A stretch of 57,211 bases of DNA from Acidisoma silvae (GTDB taxonomy: Bacteria > Pseudomonadota > Alphaproteobacteria > Acetobacterales > Acetobacteraceae). The stretch spans positions 1-57,211 of the forward strand of contig NZ_JAESVB010000019.1 in NCBI RefSeq assembly GCF_020618775.1. Direction: 5' to 3'. The notes under the pieces are model-generated. The model saw only the letters and a program-made list of their open reading frames with translations, was not told the origin of the DNA and did no database searches. Below, piece by piece: positions 53,508 to 57,211 of the stretch. Made by a program: the position numbers and the translations under genes. Position 1 is the first letter of the stretch, and each line of letters begins with the position of its first letter.

Positions 53508-54409
53508 TATGCCTTACCTGTCCCAAGAAAATTAACGATGGCTGGCCCCACCTGCTCTGGCATTTCAGTATGCGGGTAGTGCCCCGCCCCCTTGATAATT
53601 AATAGTTGCGCGCCGATGCGATCTGCGACCCAATTTGCTTCAAAGGCGGGATCTGGAAAATCTGCATCTTTCGTTCCCATAACGACGAGAACGGGCATTT
53701 CCACCTTGTGGAGCATTCGTTCTGTATCCGATTTGGATAAATTGAGCATATTCTTCAATGCGATCATCCGGCCGGGTTCGCGTAGGTTTTCTCCCAACGC
53801 CGTGCAATATGAGGCAAAGTCGGCGGGCTTGCGCATGGGGAATAGGCTCTTGAAATACCAAAGCCAAAATCTAACCCTCCAGGGCCCGCTAAAGCCAATT
53901 GATAGCACTGCTCGTAGGTACCAGGGAATTCCGTTGGGAGGATCGCGCAGCACCGGCCCAATCAGGATCGCAGCCTTCACTTTCGTCGGTGCATCATTCG
54001 CCGCCCACATCGCTGCACCTGCCGTGAACGAATTGCCGATAATGATGGCCTCTTCGCTCCCAAGATGTGCCATCAGTGATAGCAAATCCCCTCCAATTGA
54101 GCGGGCCGAGTAGTCGCTCCAGCGGGGACTGCTGGCACCGTGCCCTCGTAGATCGACCGTTACTACGCGGTAGCATGCTCCGATCAGATAAGGAGTGAGA
54201 TAGCGGTACTCATTGCGGACGTCTCCCATGCCGGGAACTGCGATCACCAACGGCCCTGATCCGCCCGTATCATCAAAAGCAATGGCACCGGAGCCCACCT
54301 TCATCTGAAGAGTAGGGCGCATTTCTGCCGGAACTGCTGTTGCTGCAGTGACCGATTGTGCTGAAGAATCTTGGTCGTGAACGGGGATTGAATGTGGGTT
54401 TCCTGACAT
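53507..54409 (-). CDS. Alpha/beta hydrolase
   Basis: This 300-residue protein has the alpha/beta-hydrolase core: oxyanion segment VIAVPGMGDVRNEYRYL, VDLRGHGASSPRW, nucleophile elbow GNSFTAG (Ser about residue 126), LVVMGTKDADF with the acid, and GAGHYPHTEMP with the catalytic His. The N-terminal 30 residues are low in complexity and not a clear signal peptide. The substrate is unknown. It is the first gene of a two-gene unit with the coupled TetR gene. Confidence 0.9.
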   Translation of the reverse strand: MSGNPHSIPVHDQDSSAQSVTAATAVPAEMRPTLQMKVGSGAIAFDDTGGSGPLVIAVPGMGDVRNEYRYLTPYLIGACYRVVTVDLRGHGASSPRWSDYSARSIGGDLLSLMAHLGSEEAIIIGNSFTAGAAMWAANDAPTKVKAAILIGPVLRDPPNGIPWYLRAVLSIGFSGPWRVRFWLWYFKSLFPMRKPADFASYCTALGENLREPGRMIALKNMLNLSKSDTERMLHKVEMPVLVVMGTKDADFPDPAFEANWVADRIGAQLLIIKGAGHYPHTEMPEQVGPAIVNFLGTGKA

Positions 54410-54660
54410 GCTTTTCTCTTGACTAACGGTACTAGTTTGAAGACTACTACACTTAGTTTCCGCGCGCTACTAATCGTAGCGGCAGGATCCAGAGACAGGC
54501 TGATGGCTTAGGAAGCATTTAAATGGAGGATTTATAGGAAATACTGGGCCATGATCGGGGATGCGCCTTCTATTGCTTCCTTTGGAGTCGTCTGCGTGTT
54601 TTGACACCAAACTCGCAGGCAATGAGTTCACTGCAAATTGGTGCCATGAAGCGAGGTCAA

Positions 54661-55631
54661 ATGCATGTTATCCATCTAGTTGATCCGGAACTTATTCCGC
54701 CATCTGGAGCAATCTCGTCTCCAAACTTTCAAGAGAACTTACTAGCGGGGCTGCGAGCACGCATGTTGGAAAAAGCCATTGCGGCGTTGCCGACGGAGTC
54801 TCCTTCCGTGCTCGTGGAGACCGTCTACGTTCCAGGGTTGAATGGCGCTCCCGACGTGCGTGTTCTCGCATATCGGCCCGCTGCCACCGAAGGCTCACTT
54901 CCTGTATTGCTTCACCTCCATGGCGGCGGGTACGTCATTGGCTCGCCTGAACGGAAGGGTGCCGAACACCGCAAGCTTGCTGTCGAATTGGGATGCGCCA
55001 TCTATTCGGTAGACTACCGGCTGGCGCCGGAAACCCCATACCCTGAGCAATCGAAGATTGCTATGCCGTCCTGCAATGGTTGCACGGTAACGCTTCTCAG
55101 CTTGCTATAGATACATCGCGGATTGGAGTGATCGGTGAGAGTGCAGGTGGCGGCCTTGCCGCTAGTCTCGCCTTGATGGTTCGGGACCGTGGTGAATTAA
55201 CCCTTGCGTTTCAACATTTGATTTCGCCGATGCTTGACGATCGAACAGCCGTTAGGACGGACATTCCCGACACAAGTAGGGACGTCGCCTGGACGTTCGA
55301 GGACAACGCGTTTGGTTGGTCAGCCCTACTTGGATCGGCACTTGGCAAGGAGGAAGTTTCTCCATACGCCGCAGCTGCGCGGGCACAGAATCTCGAAGGA
55401 CTTCCACCTGCATTTCTGTTAATCGCTCCACTCGACCTGCTCATGGAAGAAGAATTGGAATATGCTCGACGCCTTGTTCGTGCCGGAGTGCCGCTTGAAC
55501 TTCATATGTATCCAGGCACCTATCATGGATTCGTTCCTGCTTGCCCGAACGCTCGCGTTTCTTTAGCTGCGGAAAATGATAGTCGCGAGGCCTTACGTAG
55601 AGCTTTTCAAGAAAAAAAGGCTTCGTTATAG
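54661..55631 (+). pseudogene. Hormone-sensitive-lipase-type esterase, frameshifted
   Basis: The start at ATG 54661 (MHVIHLVDPEL) matches the family's usual beginning and has GAGG upstream. The first part contains the oxyanion motif HGGGYVIGSP and DYRLAPETPYPEQ. At about 55050 one base is missing, and the match continues one frame over (EDCYAVLQWLHGN) with nucleophile GESAGGG, LLIAPLDLLMEEE carrying the acid, and TYHGFVP with the catalytic His, to 55631. Restoring one base gives an enzyme of about 323 residues, normal for the family. It is a pseudogene or an assembly error. Confidence 0.88.
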
Positions 55632-56033
55632 GAATGTGGTAGAGAGTTACGGAGGTGCGCTTCCCCTGCCATCGCCAGACAAGCCGAATTGCAAAACTAA
55701 TCTTGAACTCACCGTTAGGTGTTCCGGCTTTGGAGCACGGTCCGGTCGGTCGGAATTCCACCGTGTTTAACCGGGTAAAGGCCGTGGCGGCACATGTTAC
55801 GCTAGGCAAGCCGACTATTGTCCCGCCATAGGGGCTAACGTCCTCATCCAGCAGATGACGGCCAAGACCACACACACGCTAACATCAGTTCGAGGTAGAT
55901 ACTTCGCCGTAACGCCGTGACGACGGCAAGCTGAGGACGCCAATGCCACGATCAGGCTGGCGCATAACGCGCTTTCCAATTCGCACTTGCGCGAATGGGT
56001 GACCGTACTGTCGGGCTCGGGTCACGTCGGCAG
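55632..56033. other. Intergenic stretch, no gene recognised
   Basis: About 400 bases between the esterase relic and the convergent aldo/keto reductase. No family resemblance was found in any frame and no hairpin with a T-tract was seen. Confidence 0.45.
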
Positions 56034-57065
56034 TCAGTTCGCCTTGCGTTCCGCGATTGGACGGCGGCGTAGGCTTGCCTGGGTGACGGGCGGCGGCTCA
56101 TAAAGAGCGCCTACTGGTCCGGCATCGGTTCCCGGTGCCACGACAGCATCAATCTGGTCCAAAATCTCATCACTCAGTATAATCGCTGCGCCCGCGAGCA
56201 GATCATCTAGCTGCTGCACGGTGCGCGGGCCGAGGATTGCTGAAGTCACTCCAGGATGAGCCATCACAAAGGCTACGGCCATGTGTGTCAGCGACAACCC
56301 GGCCGCTTCCGCAATCGGAATAAGGCACTCGACAGCATCCAAGTTGCGCTCGTCAGACATCTGCTTGGCGAACACTTTGACGCGCAAGCTATCGGGCAGC
56401 GTCTGACCCTTCCGGTAGCGGCCCGTGAGCATGCCCTTGGCCAGCGGACTCCAGACGAGCGCGCCCAAACCGTACTGCTGACAGATCGGCAGGACCTCCT
56501 GCTCGATGCTGCGGTTAAGGATCGAATATGGCGGCTGCTCGGCTCGAAAGCGGGCCAGGCCACGGCGTTCCGCGACCCACTGCGCCTCTACCATTTGAGA
56601 GGCAGGAAAAGTCGATGATCCGATGGCGCGCACCTTGCCCGCCCGCATCAGGTCGGTGAGCACGGACAGCGTCTCCTCGATATCGGTGTCGGGCGCTGGT
56701 CGATGGATTTGGTAGAGGTCAATATGATCGGTCTGCAACCGCCGCAACGAGGCCTCGACCGCCTGGATGATCCAACGGCGCGAATTGCCCTGTTGGTTGG
56801 GATCGTGCCCCATGGGACCATGCACCTTGGTGGCTAGCACGGTTTTGTCACGCCGGCCCTTCAATGCCTTGCCGATGATCTCTTCGGACTCGCCATTGCT
56901 GTAGCGGTCGGCCGTGTCGACAAAGTTAATCCCGAAGTCCAGCGCTTTGTGAACGATGCGAATGCAGTCGTCGTGATCGGCGTTGGCTAGACTTCCGAAC
57001 ATCATGGCGCCCAGGCAATAGGGACTGACTTTGATGCCGGTTCGGCCGAGCGTGCGATATTGCAT
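56034..57065 (-). CDS. Aldo/keto reductase
   Basis: This 343-residue protein is a typical AKR of the YajO/GPR69-like type. It has MQYRTLGRTGIKVSPYCLGA at the start, catalytic Asp-Tyr in FVDTADRYSNGESEE, Lys in LATKVHGPMG, and His in YQIHRPAPDTDIEETL. NADPH-binding residues are in the C-terminal ILGPRTVQQLDDLL. It reduces aldehydes and ketones; the substrate is unknown. The upstream gap carries a perfect palindrome, and a partial divergent gene begins at the window end. Confidence 0.95.
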   Translation of the reverse strand: MQYRTLGRTGIKVSPYCLGAMMFGSLANADHDDCIRIVHKALDFGINFVDTADRYSNGESEEIIGKALKGRRDKTVLATKVHGPMGHDPNQQGNSRRWIIQAVEASLRRLQTDHIDLYQIHRPAPDTDIEETLSVLTDLMRAGKVRAIGSSTFPASQMVEAQWVAERRGLARFRAEQPPYSILNRSIEQEVLPICQQYGLGALVWSPLAKGMLTGRYRKGQTLPDSLRVKVFAKQMSDERNLDAVECLIPIAEAAGLSLTHMAVAFVMAHPGVTSAILGPRTVQQLDDLLAGAAIILSDEILDQIDAVVAPGTDAGPVGALYEPPPVTQASLRRRPIAERKAN

Positions 57066-57149
57066 GGTGTTTCTCCTGCAGTCGAAGATCTGTTGTCACT
57101 CCCACCGACTTGCGATAGCAAAGCCAACCGGAACATGGCTCCACATAAT

Positions 57150-57166
57150 ACGGAACTGCGTTCCGT
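57150..57166. promoter_or_regulatory. Palindromic operator, TetR type
   Basis: ACGGAAC-TGC-GTTCCGT is a perfect 7-bp inverted repeat in the gap between the aldo/keto reductase and the partial gene at the window end. The form is typical of TetR-family operators, and a divergent regulator gene would be expected to bind it. Confidence 0.65.
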
Positions 57167-57184
57167 TTATCAAGAGGGGCTTAA

Positions 57185-57211
57185 ATGAACGCCGGTGCGG
57201 GCGAAAAAAAG
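57185..57211 (+). CDS. Start of a divergent gene, cut by the window end (possibly a TetR regulator)
   Basis: GAGGGG lies nine bases upstream of ATG 57185. Nine codons (MNAGAGEKK) are visible. A basic, disordered N-terminus of this kind is common before the helix-turn-helix of TetR regulators, and the palindrome at 57150 fits that idea, but the identity cannot be established from this fragment. Confidence 0.4.

Overview
The window looks like GC-rich alphaproteobacterial DNA, most likely from a sphingomonad or a related group. This rests on codon use and on small accessory families (DUF3991/Toprim, DUF6878, DUF6915, XF1762, DUF6876) typical of plasmids and integrative elements in these bacteria. 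It combines a mobile-element backbone with blocks of catabolic and detoxification cargo. No rRNA, complete tRNA, CRISPR array, relaxase or replication initiator is visible.

Backbone, left part (about 0.7-14.4 kb). A frameshifted ATP-grasp gene is followed by an operon of DUF3991/Toprim protein, HD hydrolase, UvrD-like helicase and a small Cys protein. Next come a VbhA/Fic-type antitoxin-toxin pair, a minus-strand ATP-dependent DNA ligase, a six-gene operon of small plasmid-type proteins, an orphan C5-cytosine methyltransferase with seven internal repeats, and an ArdC-type antirestriction protein. Backbone, right part (44.0-50.3 kb): DUF6876, a giant methylase-helicase resembling antirestriction protein DarB, and a truncated small gene running into an integrase remnant. 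Just beyond lies a 52-bp 3' piece of a tRNA-fMet gene, which reads as the attachment site and right edge of the element.

The most notable observation is a GC-rich element found six times, always on the plus strand. Each copy lies 56-104 nt before the start codon of the first gene of a backbone operon, or of the ArdC relic. Each folds as an outer stem enclosing two hairpins, and sequence changes keep the pairing. Cargo genes lack it. Since it heads antirestriction and DNA-metabolism operons in one orientation, I propose a shared structured leader, possibly a single-strand promoter used on conjugal entry. That function is inference.

Cargo block 1 (14.4-23.2 kb) lies between two homologous copies of the methylase-3'-end/leader/ArdC/small-gene segment. 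It carries an NmrA-type reductase, three LysR regulators, a DUF1330 protein, an AHL-lactonase-like hydrolase, an NTF2-like protein, DUF2867 and DUF2000 proteins and an Lrp regulator. The second ArdC copy is frameshifted and hit near its stop codon by an IS3-family element. Cargo block 2 (26.5-43.3 kb) carries regulators, short-chain dehydrogenases, a GST, a three-subunit molybdenum hydroxylase with a split large subunit, an EamA transporter with its MarR regulator, an alcohol dehydrogenase and degraded copies of neighbouring genes.

Right of the attachment site (50.5-57.2 kb) are a dienelactone hydrolase with MarR, a TetR with an alpha/beta hydrolase, a frameshifted esterase, an aldo/keto reductase and an IS1182-like transposase relic. 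Five genes carry apparent single-base indels, so either accessory genes are decaying or the assembly has indel errors.
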